Below, in pieces: positions 19,619-30,187 of a stretch of DNA of 64,000 nt. The notes beneath the pieces were generated by a model. The model made no database searches. It had not been told where the DNA came from and worked only from the letters and a program-made list of their open reading frames with translations. Source of the DNA: Acytostelium subglobosum LB1 (Eukaryota; Evosea; Eumycetozoa; Acytosteliales; Acytosteliaceae). The stretch's first letter is position 1. Each line of letters opens with the position of its first letter. A program made the translations under genes and the position numbers. Location: positions 186,001-250,000 of the forward strand of contig NW_012236529.1 in the NCBI RefSeq assembly GCF_000787575.1. The letters are read 5' to 3'.

Positions 19619-21067
19619 ATGGCAACTCATCACAACAAGCATGACATCGACCATGTATACAACCTAAATGCTCAATTCACCAGTAATAAGAGGATAGACA
19701 GGTTTGATACTCGTCTCGACACACTCTGGGACACTTTACAGGAACTGGGATGGTCATATGAGACCATACAGATCTCACAAAGACATGTGTCTAATCAATT
19801 CAGAGAGATACATGAATACCTCATGGTGAGGGAGCAGGAGCTCATGAAATCACTCAATGATGAGTTGGAGAAGACTACAACATCAATCAACAACATCATC
19901 AATGAGATTTCCATCATCAACGCCAACTCGTACCGACACAAACCAAAGGACCATGATGATGAAGGCGTTGTTGACATTGAGAGTATGAACAAGATAGTTC
20001 AATCAATCCAATCATCAAAGTCAATGGATCAGTTCGTGGACAAGGAGTTCAAGTCTTCCGATGAGGTGAAGTGGTGCGATGATCAATTGATGGACTTTGT
20101 TCGAAGAGGTTCACAGGCCACTCAGACCGTGCACCCTGTTACCATACCAATTCGAAAGGAGTTTGAAGCCTTCAACATTGAGACAGGTATCACGAAGCTC
20201 TTTGATAGTGGCGTCTACGATGAAGAGCCAATCAGGATTGAACATGGCTTCAGGAATCACATCTTCTCACTCTCCAAAGACTCATGTTCCATGCTCGCAT
20301 TGGACACTGGCGAGTGGACAGTGATCAATGACAAGTGCACACCAAGAGGTGACATATCCACATCGGTTGTATACGCACGAGGCAATGTCTATGTGTTTGG
20401 CGGTGAAGGATCACCCAACACCTATTCTCGCTTCTCACTCATCGAACAGAAGTGGTACAACGACCTGGAGATCATTGGTGTCGATGGTGGTGTCGGCATA
20501 TCAGCATGCTACGATGGCGATCAACACATCTACTTGATCGGTGGACTCCACAGAAGCAGACTATTGAATCGAATTGATAAGTTCAACATTGACACTCAAC
20601 AATTCTCCTCAGTTGGACGGATGAAATTTGTGACCAAAGGGTCTAAATCATTCTTCCGATTCCATTTGAACGAGCTGTATGTCGTTGGTGGCAATGTTGA
20701 AACTTACTCAACTAAGTTACTCAAAGATATCCTGTTATTCGACACGAGCACCAAGTCATGCAATATCTTCATCCCCAATCCTTTAAGCAAGGATTGGCAC
20801 ATCCAGGCTTGCTATGATGACATGCATCATTTATTCATCATTGGCAACAGTTCCACCCAATTTGTTAATTTAAGGTACACCAGCAATACATCACCTGGTA
20901 ATTCTCACTGGTCATGTCTATACACTCAATCACATGGCTTAGTGGCGCTTGGTGGAAGAGGACACAACTCAAGATACTCAGTGTTTCAAAACAAATGGAT
21001 ACCATTAGAAGACAATGACCCAGTGGAATCAAGGGAATCATTTGGAACATGTCCCATATATCATTGA
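19619..21067 (+). CDS. Kelch-like paralogue 2, B-box lost
   Basis: 482 residues from the ATG at 19619. It is very similar to its neighbours from MATHHNKHDIDHVYNLNAQF onward, including the helical region and the propeller (NVYVFGGEGSPNTYSRF, LYVVGGNVET). The ancestral start is still visible at 19562 (METSE), but about 60 bases coding for the first zinc ligands and a further 7 bases are missing relative to paralogues 1 and 3, so that frame closes after eleven codons. Only the last His residues of the B-box remain. Either translation starts at 19619 and yields a propeller protein without a finger, or this is a young pseudogene. The long intact frame favours the former. Confidence 0.75.
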   Translation: MATHHNKHDIDHVYNLNAQFTSNKRIDRFDTRLDTLWDTLQELGWSYETIQISQRHVSNQFREIHEYLMVREQELMKSLNDELEKTTTSINNIINEISIINANSYRHKPKDHDDEGVVDIESMNKIVQSIQSSKSMDQFVDKEFKSSDEVKWCDDQLMDFVRRGSQATQTVHPVTIPIRKEFEAFNIETGITKLFDSGVYDEEPIRIEHGFRNHIFSLSKDSCSMLALDTGEWTVINDKCTPRGDISTSVVYARGNVYVFGGEGSPNTYSRFSLIEQKWYNDLEIIGVDGGVGISACYDGDQHIYLIGGLHRSRLLNRIDKFNIDTQQFSSVGRMKFVTKGSKSFFRFHLNELYVVGGNVETYSTKLLKDILLFDTSTKSCNIFIPNPLSKDWHIQACYDDMHHLFIIGNSSTQFVNLRYTSNTSPGNSHWSCLYTQSHGLVALGGRGHNSRYSVFQNKWIPLEDNDPVESRESFGTCPIYH

Positions 21068-21123
21068 TTTGATTGACTCATTACCTAATACATCTACTTC
21101 ATTCATGTCCACACTACATTTAA

Positions 21124-21159
21124 AGGCGAGGGTAGGGTTAGGGTTGGGGTTGGGGTTGA
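21124..21159. repeat. Telomere-like G-rich array upstream of kelch-like gene 3
   Basis: AAGGCGAGGGTAGGG, TTAGGGTTGGGGTTGGGG units about 65 bp ahead of the start codon. Shortest of the three arrays in the cluster. Confidence 0.85.
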
Positions 21160-21225
21160 AACTTGTAATTACAACTAATTCTCTCACTAAGTCATTTTGT
21201 AACTTCACTTAAGAGATAATTAAAA

Positions 21226-22824
21226 ATGGAGACAAGTGATAATAACAACAATAATAATAATAACAAAAAGGTTGATTATAAGAGATGCCCTTTACATAAC
21301 AAGAAACAGAGAATAATTTGTTATGACTGCAATGAAGTAGTTTGTGAAGTGTGCATGGCAACTAAACATAACAAGCATGACATCGACCATGTGTACAGCT
21401 TGAACACAGAGTTCACCAGTAACAAGAAGATAAAGAGGTTTGATACTCGACTTGATACACTCTGGGACACGCTACAGGAGCTAGCATGGTCATATGAGAC
21501 CATTCAGATATCCCAAAGTCGTGTGACCACACTATTCAGAAGGATAGAGGCTTACATCAAAGCTAAGGAGAAGGTGTTCATGAAGGAACTCAATGATGAG
21601 CTCGAGAAGACCACTGCATCAATCAACAACATCATCGATGAGATTGCCAATATAAATGCCTACATGGACCGCAACAAGCCAAAGGACCATAATGGAGATG
21701 ATGTTGGCGTCGAACTTGCGAGCATGGACAAGTTGGTGCAATCAATTCAATCATCAAAGTCGATGGATCAATTCATTGACAAGGAGTTCATAGCCTTTGA
21801 TGACGTAAAATGGGGCGATGATCAATTGATGGACTTTGTTCGAAAAGGTTCACAGGCCACTCAGACCGTGCACTCCGTCACCAGACCTATAAGAGATGAG
21901 TTTGATTCCTTTGCCATTGAGAAAGGTATCATGAAGCTCTTTAGTGATCATGCCTTCTACGATGATGATACAACCAGGATGGATCATGGCTTCAGGAATC
22001 ACATCTTCTCACTCTCCAAAGACTCATGCTCGATGCTCGCATTGGACACTGGTGAATGGACTGTGATCGATGACAAGTGCACACCAAGAGAGGATATATC
22101 CACATCTGTCGTATACGCACGAGGCAACATCTATGTGTTTGGCGGTGAAGGATCACCCAACACCTATTCTCGATTCTCACTCACCGAACAGAAGTGGCAT
22201 AATGACCTGGAGATCATTGGTGTCGATGGTGGCACCGGCATATCTGCGTGCTACGATGGTGAGACACACATCTACTTGATCGGTGGACTCCACAATGGTA
22301 GACTGTTGAGTCGAATTGACTGCTTCAACATTGACACTCACCAATTCTCCTCAGTTGGACGGATGCCTGTGGCGACCAAAGGGTCTTACTCATTCTTCCT
22401 ATACAATTGGGACCAGCTGTTTATCATTGGCGGCTATGATGACCATATCAGAAAGAGCTTGTACAAAAATATCCTGTTGTTTGAGACTAGCACCAAGATA
22501 TGTGAGAACTACAAGCAGATTGTTCAAAGGAATGAACACATACAGGCTTGCTTTGATGGCACAGATCATGTGTTCATCTTTAGCCAAGGGCCTACCCTTT
22601 TGGTCAATGTAAAGGACAATGAAAAGCCAACAATGGAGGTTGATGTATCACCAGGCAACTCTCACTGGCCATGTATTTTCACTCAATCAGATGGTTTAGT
22701 GTCACTCGGTGGAGATGGACACAACTCAAGATACTCTGTGTTTCTAGACAAATGGATATCACTCCAAGACAATGACCCAGTGAAGTCAAGGAAATCCTTT
22801 GGAACATGTCATATTTATCATTGA
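21226..22824 (+). CDS. B-box zinc-finger / beta-propeller (kelch-like) protein 3
   Basis: 532 residues, single exon. The B-box is complete (CPLHNKKQRIICYDCNEVVC, CMATKH, HDIDH), followed by the helical region and kelch-like blades (NIYVFGGEGSPNTYSRF, HIYLIGGLHNGRLLSRID, QLFIIGGYDD). It shares long near-identical stretches with paralogues 1 and 2 (for example the segment starting HGFRNHIFSLSKDSCSMLAL), while the C-terminal blades diverge more. This pattern suggests recent tandem duplication with gene conversion of the middle part. Likely adaptor role as for gene 1. Confidence 0.85.
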   Translation: METSDNNNNNNNNKKVDYKRCPLHNKKQRIICYDCNEVVCEVCMATKHNKHDIDHVYSLNTEFTSNKKIKRFDTRLDTLWDTLQELAWSYETIQISQSRVTTLFRRIEAYIKAKEKVFMKELNDELEKTTASINNIIDEIANINAYMDRNKPKDHNGDDVGVELASMDKLVQSIQSSKSMDQFIDKEFIAFDDVKWGDDQLMDFVRKGSQATQTVHSVTRPIRDEFDSFAIEKGIMKLFSDHAFYDDDTTRMDHGFRNHIFSLSKDSCSMLALDTGEWTVIDDKCTPREDISTSVVYARGNIYVFGGEGSPNTYSRFSLTEQKWHNDLEIIGVDGGTGISACYDGETHIYLIGGLHNGRLLSRIDCFNIDTHQFSSVGRMPVATKGSYSFFLYNWDQLFIIGGYDDHIRKSLYKNILLFETSTKICENYKQIVQRNEHIQACFDGTDHVFIFSQGPTLLVNVKDNEKPTMEVDVSPGNSHWPCIFTQSDGLVSLGGDGHNSRYSVFLDKWISLQDNDPVKSRKSFGTCHIYH

Positions 22825-23035
22825 TCGATTAAATTTATTGGTGACTTCACTGGTCGTTTGGGATTCTGATGATCTTCAATCCACAATCTTGAGTTGTGAT
22901 ATCTTGTTGGAGATGTCACCCAGGAAGGGAAGGGCTTTCGTAAAAAAAGGTCACGAAGATGGTTCACGCGACCAAATATCTTGGAAAACCATCCAAGAGA
23001 CGACCAGTTCACTTGCTTCGTTCAAATACAACAAC

Positions 23036-24510
23036 ATGTCGGACAACAACACTGACCAGTCTCGACACATGGCACCATTGCCACTGATGCTGGTCCTCAA
23101 CATTGTAACGAGAGCATTCAGGGCCACTTTCCAATGCCTTCCTGGCGACTCTGGATGCAACTGGACTCGCTGGGCATTGTCGTTGAGCATGGTGTGCTGG
23201 CGCTTTCATGCTCTCGTCCAGAGGCTCAACGACACTCTTCCGATCTACCGCTACTCCGGAAGAACCTTGCAAGAGTATCTCCAACACGTGGCCAACAACC
23301 GCTTCTCGCTCGTGCCCTCGCCGGTCTTTCGCTCTTGCACATCCCGCAACGTGTCGACAACAGCGTCGATCCCACCTACGTCGCACAGGTCCATCGCTTC
23401 TTGGATGGTGTCCAGACTCTGGTATTCGATATTCTCCATGCCAGCATGGAGCTGGAGACTCTCGGACCAATCTTTGTCCGATCTCTCACAACTCTTCATC
23501 TTCACACTTCGAGCTACTACGACAGTTACATCACTGCGCGCGACTATGCTCAGTTCATTCCATTGTGTCCACGTCTCGAGCGATTTACCGTCTGGGCAGG
23601 CGCTAGGCCCGACGAACCCACCGCTGTCCTCAACGCGTTGATCGATGGCTTTCTCACGCCATATGACCGCGGCGGCGACAGCAACAACATCCACCACGAT
23701 GGCCTCACTCGCAGACTGACCTCACTATCGATCAAGGAGCTCTCGATGGCCGACCTTGTCCAGGGCTGCTCGCAACTCTTTGGAGCACTGGTCAACTTTG
23801 GCAACCTCGAGACACTCAAACTGGAGATGTACGAGGCGCAAGATAACCATCTGCCATCTGGCGACCTGGATCCTTCTCAGCTCTTCACATTGTTACTCGG
23901 CTATCTTCAAGCACCGACCACCAAGATCCACAGCCTCAACCTACACGTTGGTCACTTTGGTCCGGAGAATCCGCTGCTGCCGTACCTCTTTGGTCCCTCT
24001 TGCAAGATACAGCGCCTCTCCATTCGCACATTCGTGGCCAACGTTCCGCTACTGACTCGCCGCCTGCAACAGTTGAAGTTCCGATGGACTGTGAGTGACG
24101 AAGAATCCTACGTCAACCAATTGACACCTGAGCAAATGGACGACCTCTACGATGGCAGGAGCAATGGCGATAGCCAGATTTGCCGTGGCTTGCTCGACTC
24201 AGTCTCCTTTGTCCACCGTCTAGAGCTTATGGTTTTGCGTTCTATGTTTACCAGTTGTTGCGTGCTTGCAAGTCTGGTCAAGAGCTCATCACAGCTGCCA
24301 AAACGTATCTCTGTCAGACTCGGAGCATCAGAAATGTCTCGGTGGATGAAGACACTCTCTGACGCCATCCAACAGAACACCTCCCTACGCGCACTCTACA
24401 TATCAGTTGTCCAGGACCACTCCGAGCTCCCTGACCTATCTGCACTCCAGAGCATCATTGACCATCACCCGACCATATTAAACAAGGACAATTGTATCAT
24501 TGTTGAATAG
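23036..24510 (+). CDS. F-box-like / leucine-rich protein (one frame break)
   Basis: About 492 codons. The start at 23036 (MSDNNTDQSRHMAPLPLML) opens an F-box-like region (LPLMLVLNIVTRAFR, then WALSLSMVCWRFHALV). From about 23320 the coding frame is shifted by one base and continues as a leucine-rich protein without clear FNIP repeats (VQTLVFDI, LTTLHLHTSS, LTSLSIKELS, IHSLNLHVGH, IQRLSIRTF), typical of dictyostelid F-box/LRR-like families. The switch falls in a CTCGTGCCCTCGCC stretch and needs one extra base; no intron borders are seen. An assembly error or a recent mutation are both possible. GC-rich codon use compared with the kelch-like genes. Confidence 0.65.
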
Positions 24511-24549
24511 GCAATAGGAACTCCACTCTGTCATCATCAATGACATGTC

Positions 24550-24723
24550 TTATTTGTTGTTGTTGTCGTCATTTGGCATTTGATCGCGGCACCTCTTCTT
24601 GATGTCCGTCCGAATACTTGGGGACATAGACATAATGGTAGCCAGGCTCGTCGTCATTACACGTGTACCACCTCCTCCTGCAACACCGGCTTGAGTGTAT
24701 ATGTTAGTATTGAATAAAGACAT
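24550..24723 (-). CDS. Possible small protein (57 residues)
   Basis: Short ORF beginning MSLFNTNIYTQAGVAGGGGT and ending with NDDNNNK just before the stop. A glycine run and a Thr/Met/Ser-rich middle give it the look of small dictyostelid proteins, and an AT-rich leader lies upstream at 24725-24930. No family is recognised. It is the only coding-like signal in the 425-bp space between the F-box-like gene and pescadillo. Confidence 0.35.
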   Translation of the reverse strand: MSLFNTNIYTQAGVAGGGGTRVMTTSLATIMSMSPSIRTDIKKRCRDQMPNDDNNNK

Positions 24724-24934
24724 GATGTGATATGCAAATGGAAAGAGTGTATCTTTGCAAAAGAGAAATAACTATGTTTGATAAAATTAACTAGATGAGG
24801 TTGGAGTAGCTAATCAATCAATTAATCATTAATTTCACTATCCAGGAATAATTATATTACAATTAATTTGAATATTATTTGTTTTCGAATAACTTTAAAA
24901 GCGACTCCATTAAAATTAAAGATGTTATTAATAT

Positions 24935-27301
24935 TTATTTAGTCTTTTGCTTCTTGTTGGAGGCGGCTGCGACTGGAGCCTTCTTGGGTAAACTGGAGGT
25001 TGTTGTTTGAGTTTGCTTCTTTGTTGGTGTAGTTGGCTTGGTTGTTGGTGTTGTCTTTGTTGTTGATTGCTTGGAAGGGGTAGCTGCTGGCTTGGCGGCA
25101 GAAGATGGCTTGGCAGCAGCGGCTGGCTTGGATGATGTCTTGGGCTTGGCGGCTTGAGCCTCAGCCTGAGCCTTTGGTACGTACTTTGGTACGGTGTTGA
25201 TGTTCTGATGCACACTGCTCTTGACTCTGGTGATCTCACTCTTGGGGATACCATCGACGGTCTGGCCCTTCTCCACACGATCTCTCTTGGTGATCAGCTT
25301 GTTCTTGTGTCTGTCGGCAGCCTCGTTTCTGCTCTTGATACGGTTATACAACCATCTGTCCTTCTTCCTGATCATCATCTCGGCCATCTGCAACTCCTCC
25401 TTCTCCTTGCTCTGCTTCTTCTTCAACTTGGCCTTTTGTAGACGCTCGGCCTCGTCCTCTGAGTCTTCGCTGTCTTCCACTACTTCATTATCGTCAACGT
25501 CCTCGATCTCCTCATCCTCCTCGTCCTCGTTGTCTTCGTCGTCGGCCTCAGCAGCCTTTCTCTTCTTATTCTCCTCAGTCTTGAGCTCTCTCATGTAGCG
25601 TGACTCGATCGCGGCAATGTCGTCATCGTCGTCCGATTCCTCGTCGCTGTCCTTCTCCTCCTCGTCGTCCTCGTCCTCGTCGTCTTGGGTCATGATGTCG
25701 GTGATTGTGGTTGGCACCTTGGCATCGCCAAAGCCCTTCTGGCCGATCAGCTCGTCCAGCACTGCCTTACGCGCGGGAATGTAGCTGTCCTCGTCGTACT
25801 CGACGAATGGCGAGAGATGGGGTGGGGGGATGGAGCCCTGCTTGTACTCGGTGACGTCCAGCAGGATCTTGGTGTTGACGCTGTCAAACACCCACTGTGG
25901 CTGCACGTACTCTCTGTTGTGATGGATCTTGTCGTTCTGGGCGTTACGATCGACGATCTGATGTGTGATGGTCTGGTCGCCCTCGCTAAAGGCCCCGCCT
26001 TCCCACGAGACCTCACCGCCAAACGAAGTGATGACAAACTCGAGCGCGTGCTTTGGACACTCACGCGACACAAAGAATTTGAGGCCTCTAAACAGGTTGG
26101 CCACGTCGATGATCTGGCCCACCTTGGCCGTGTCGTCCTGCTCGCCGTCATGCACCAGGTCTTCAAAGTCCTTGGAGATACCCTTGGAGGTGAGCTCGAG
26201 CTTGCCTCCAGTGGTGTCTTCCTCGTCCTCATCGTCCTCGTCGTCGGCCTCCTTGAAGGTCTTGGACAACTCGTTGATCTCCTTCTGCTTGCTCATCTCC
26301 TCCTTGGACAGCTGTGGCTGCTTCTTTGACGAGGTGGTGGTGGTCGTGGTCGTGGTGGTCGTGGAAGTCTCGGTGATCATGGCCGAGAGGTAGTCACCAT
26401 TGTTGAGTCGCTGCATGTCGACGGTGGGTGGGTACTTGAGGCCGATGGAGTTGTACAGCCTATAGTTGACGAACCTCAGCATCACCTCGTAGAACTCGAG
26501 GAAACTGATCATGACACCATAGTCGACGGCCTTCTCCTTCTTGTTGATATAGTTGATGGGGGTGAGCCAAGTGACGGTCTCGCCCATGATCTCGGCCTGG
26601 TAGTAGATACCCTTGATCGAGACAAACACCTTGCGCAGACACTTGGCCTTGGTGACGTAGGTCTGGAACTCGCGACACAGTGTGGCGCACGCCAAGATGT
26701 GGTTCTCACGCACCTTGGGCGACGAGTCCATCGAGGCAAACAGATGCACGAGTGTGAGGCAGTCGTCCAGATCCTTGATGGCGTCTTGGAACGATGGGTA
26801 GCGCTCTCTGACGATGTGGTCGATCGATGTGTTTGGACGCGACTTGATGAACTGCTCCAACGCGGCAAAGTCCTTCTTCTCCTTCAATCTCTTCTCGCGC
26901 TTGGCAAATGTCTTCCTATCTCGCAACAATTGAATCAAAGGCTCATGTTGCAAGAATCTAATATCCTTTGTATAATAATAAGTCTTATTCTTGCCATGCA
27001 ATCTCTTCTTTGGGTCTCTTGGATGGATACCCTTTAAGATACATAGTTTCCTGTGATGTCATGAATATGTTGTCGGTGGGGTCGAGGGTTAGGGCGAGGG
27101 CGAGGGTTAGGGTGAGGGCGAGGGCGAGGGTGAGGGTTGAGGGTTGCGAGGGTGTTCGAACTTGTCAATGTTGATGTGTCATATGAGTCCATACCTAAAC
27201 AAGTTCAAAGAGACCTGTAGCTTACGAGCAGCAGCATTACGAGTGATGAAACGAATGTTCTCTCCTTTCTCATTCTTTTTAAACTTCTTAATTCCTCCCA
27301 T
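24935..27301 (-). CDS. pes1: Pescadillo homologue (PES1/NOP7, ribosome biogenesis)
   Basis: Nucleolar component of the PeBoW complex needed for 60S subunit assembly. Exon 1 is 27195-27301 and exon 2 is 24935-27050, about 740 residues. Exon 1 (MGGIKKFKKNEKGENIRF, then TRNAAARKLQVSL) joins in frame to KLCILKGIHPRDPKKR, the hallmark pescadillo N-terminus. A BRCT domain lies around residues 330-420 (LFRGLKFFVSRECPKHALEF ... WVFDSVN). Long acidic stretches (EDEDDEEEKDSDEESDDDD) and a Lys/Ala/Pro/Thr-rich tail make it longer than the human protein (588 residues). The intron 27051-27194 carries a telomere-like array. It diverges from the HINT gene. Confidence 0.95.
27076..27153. repeat. Telomere-like array in pescadillo intron
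   Basis: The longest array in the window: GGGTTAGGGCGAGGGCGAGG, then GTTAGGGTGAGGGCGAGGGC and related units on the + strand. The gene runs leftward, so the array is C-rich in the transcript. Confidence 0.9.
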
Positions 27302-27756
27302 TGTAGTAGTATATTATATGTATATAAATTATAATATATGTGTGTAAGTGTGTGTTTGTAATAAAGAGAGAGGGGATGAAGTATTATTGTCACTCGTCAA
27401 CGATCAAAAGGACGAAACACAGAAGACACACTAACACACAATTGATTCATTAAAACTCTCACTCGGTCGTTGTTGTGTTGAATTTTTACAATTTAATTAT
27501 AATTTAATTGATTCGTAAATTTTTACGTTCAATTTACATACATGTGTAGAAATCAATCAAACAAATATTCAATTAATAATAGATTGATGTCTAAACTGAA
27601 GTTGTCAATGATATTCAAGTATTCTTACTTTGAATAAGGATTATGTCCAACACTCAAAGGTCAGCCAGGTCTGATGATGGACACTTGAAGATCACAAAAG
27701 GGGCAATTTCAATTTGAACATGTGAGTGAAGGGTTGTTCATTCATTTCAACTTAAC
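27302..27756. other. Divergent intergenic region pescadillo / HINT
   Basis: 455 bp, strongly AT-rich with TATATAAATTATAATATATG-type stretches near 27315-27345 and AATTTAATTATAATTTAATT near 27490. It should contain both promoters. No other gene seen. Confidence 0.45.
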
Positions 27757-28503
27757 ATGTTGACAAGACACTTTACATCATCTAATCAAATACGTACTTG
27801 TATATATACTCAATACTTTAAGAACTTTAGTAATAGAGTCAATCGTAGTTTGTTGTCATCATCATCATCAAACTATCAAACATTAGCACCCAGATATCTA
27901 ATTGTACAACAACAACAACAACAACAGTATAAGCATTACTCAACAACAACAAAGATGTCAAACAAAGCAGGAGCAACTGCTGAGAATGTAAAGTTTTTAA
28001 CATTGTTTGACTGATATGATTGTTTGATTGAATGATTGAACTAACATTCATGTCTTGATGATGATGATTGGGGATGTGTAGAACAAGCAGAAACCAGAGG
28101 ACACAATCTTTGCCAAGATCGTTGCTGGTACCATCCCATGCAAGAAGGTCTACGAGGATGACTTTTGTCTTGCCTTTGACGACTTGAACCCAGTGGCACC
28201 AGTCCATGTCCTTGTCGTACCCAAGACACCACTAGGTGGTATCCATGGTATGTCTGTCACTCATCCTCGTCATCGTCCCCATACTCATACTAATACTAAT
28301 TGATTCATTGATATATAGATGCCACCGAAGAGCATGCTGTTGCACTTGGCAAGTTGATGGTCAACATCCCAAAGATCGCCACTATCAAGGGTCTCGAAAC
28401 CTATAGATTGGTTGTCAACGAAGGTGCTGATGCAGGTCAATCAGTAAGATGGTTGCACATCCATATCATTGGAGGCAGAGGAATGAACTGGCCACCAGGC
28501 TAA
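27757..28503 (+). CDS. HINT-type histidine-triad nucleotide-binding protein
   Basis: Purine nucleoside phosphoramidate hydrolase family. Exons 27757-27987, 28082-28247 and 28319-28503, 193 residues. The core (PEDTIFAKIVAGTIPCKKVY, FDDLNPVAPVHVLVVPK, then GMNWPPG at the end) matches HINT1 well. The first 66 residues are Ser/Arg/Gln-rich with few acids, like a mitochondrial presequence. A second in-frame ATG at 27955 (MSNKAGATAEN) would give a 127-residue cytosolic form, the usual HINT1 length, so dual targeting is possible. The triad reads WLHIHIIGGR where HINT proteins normally have HVHLHVLGGR: the first histidine is Trp, while the central catalytic His is kept. Confidence 0.9.
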
Positions 28504-28956
28504 TTCGTCCACTTTCTTTGGATATCCTTTCTCATTCATTCATTCATTCAATCAATCAATTATTATAAATGAATGTGATCATCAGTATCACTTTCCATTG
28601 CAATCAATCAAAACTACAACAACAACAACTACAACAACTCGCTGATCGTCGATCATTCATTAAGTGTTGTTGAGGCCATTCAATCAGTCAATCAATCAGT
28701 CAGCCATTAATGCAGCTGGTATCCAAACTGGAAGTGCGCCACACCCACATCACGCGATTGAAACGCTAATTTGGTGGTGTGGAGTGGGATTGTGGAGTTT
28801 GATAACCCACGACACAAGGTGAAGATGGAGATGGTGATGGATTGGGTAACACGATTGTTGTTGTTTGTTTTCATTCATTCATTCTATCATTCTATCATTC
28901 ATTCAATCTTTAAGTATTACTTTATAATTGTTAGCTAAGAGATTAATCTTAACATA
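28504..28956. other. Intergenic region HINT / TMEM135-like
   Basis: 453 bp of low-complexity sequence: CATT and CAAT tetramers (28530-28560), CAACAACAAC near 28620 and a GC-richer patch (28700-28850) without an ORF. Presumably 3' end of HINT and promoter of the next gene. Confidence 0.4.
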
Positions 28957-29947
28957 ATGAGCGACGAGCATCAACAACAACAACAACAGAATCATAACGA
29001 ACATATGAGTGAAGAACATCAACATCAACATCAACAAGCACAACAAGAGAATGAAAATGAACAAGTACATAAAGATGATGATACTTCATCACCTGTAGCT
29101 ACAGAACCAATAATAGAGATAAAGGATAAAGATGAGTTGTTGACGGAGGATGGCAAAGAGAAGAGATTATGCAAACATAGAGGATCATGTCTACACAGTT
29201 GTCTTAGGATTTGGATGAGAGGATTACTCATTGGTTATGGAATGAGAGCAACACTTGCACTATTATCAGCATTGTTTGTTAGAAGATTATATAAAAAGTA
29301 TGTCAACAAGTTGATAAGTTGATTGATTGATTGATTGTTTGATTGAATGAGTGAGGACTAACATTCCTGCTCTCCTGCCCTGCCTTTAGCCCAAGGAAAT
29401 TGATCAATCAATCCTTATTGCACAAGGAACCTATTGGATTCGGATTGTTTGTTGCGTTCTATACTGGTGGATTCAGAGCAATCAATTGTTTCCTGAGGAA
29501 TGTCAGGGGAAAGGAAGATGGCTGGAACAGTGCCATCGCCGGTTTCTTTGCCGGCTCTGCCATGATGTTCTCAAAGAGCACAGAGATGGCACTTTATCTC
29601 TTTGCCAGAGCACTAGAGAGTTTGTTCAACGCTGCTCACAAGAGAGGGTAGGTGTATATTCAGCCCGGTCCATCAACCCAATGCATTGTACTAACACAAC
29701 ATTGATTGATTGAATGATTGATTATAGATATGTTGGATCATGGAAGCATGGCGATTCTGCTTTGTTCTGTTTCAGCACAACGATGATGTTCTATGCTTTT
29801 GTCTGGGAGCCAAAGACTTTGCGTCCATCTTATTGGAAGTTCTTGACAAAGGTTGCTGGAAAGGGCTTGGACCTGGCAACAACTACCGCCAAGATGAGAG
29901 AGATGTACTATGTCTCAAGAGGACTACCAGTTCCAATCGATCTATAA
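28957..29947 (+). CDS. TMEM135 / PMP52-like membrane protein
   Basis: Exons 28957-29297, 29390-29647 and 29728-29947, 272 residues. After a Gln/His/Glu-rich leader comes the Cys-containing motif of the TMEM135 family (CKHRGSCLHSC, then RGLLIGYGMRATLAL). Tim17-like hydrophobic Gly/Ser-rich segments follow (GFGLFVAFYTGGFRA, AIAGFFAGSAMMFSK), and the characteristic ending FVWEPKTLRPSYWKFL. Family members sit in peroxisomal or mitochondrial membranes and affect organelle dynamics and lipid or cholesterol handling. It is shorter than human TMEM135 and closer in size to fungal PMP52-type proteins. Both splices restore the frame exactly. Confidence 0.82.
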
Positions 29948-30187
29948 CCAACTGTCAACTACCTCGCGCTCTATTCCATTCTATTCCATTCAATTCTATT
30001 CAATTCAATGAACAGTTACACTTACACATGCTGCTGTTGCGGCTAACTCATATATTACATATAACATACACTTATGGAAGGAAGCCAGCACTTTACTGTC
30101 TTGGCTCTCGACAACCCTTTATTCGAATGTTCATATTCTTACTCATCATTGCTTGCTTGCTTCATCTAGATGCCATATTACTATTAA

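Noticed and set aside
23230-23246. Sequence resembling the end of a common sequencing adapter (CGACACTCTTCCGATCT)
   Set aside because: It differs from the adapter at one base, only the last part matches, and it lies within a plausible coding frame (NDTLPIYRY). Chance similarity is more likely than contamination.
27076-27153. Telomere-like array as a sign of a chromosome end or interstitial telomere fusion
   Set aside because: The arrays are short, irregular, found inside introns of conserved genes on both strands, and occur seven times within 60 kb.
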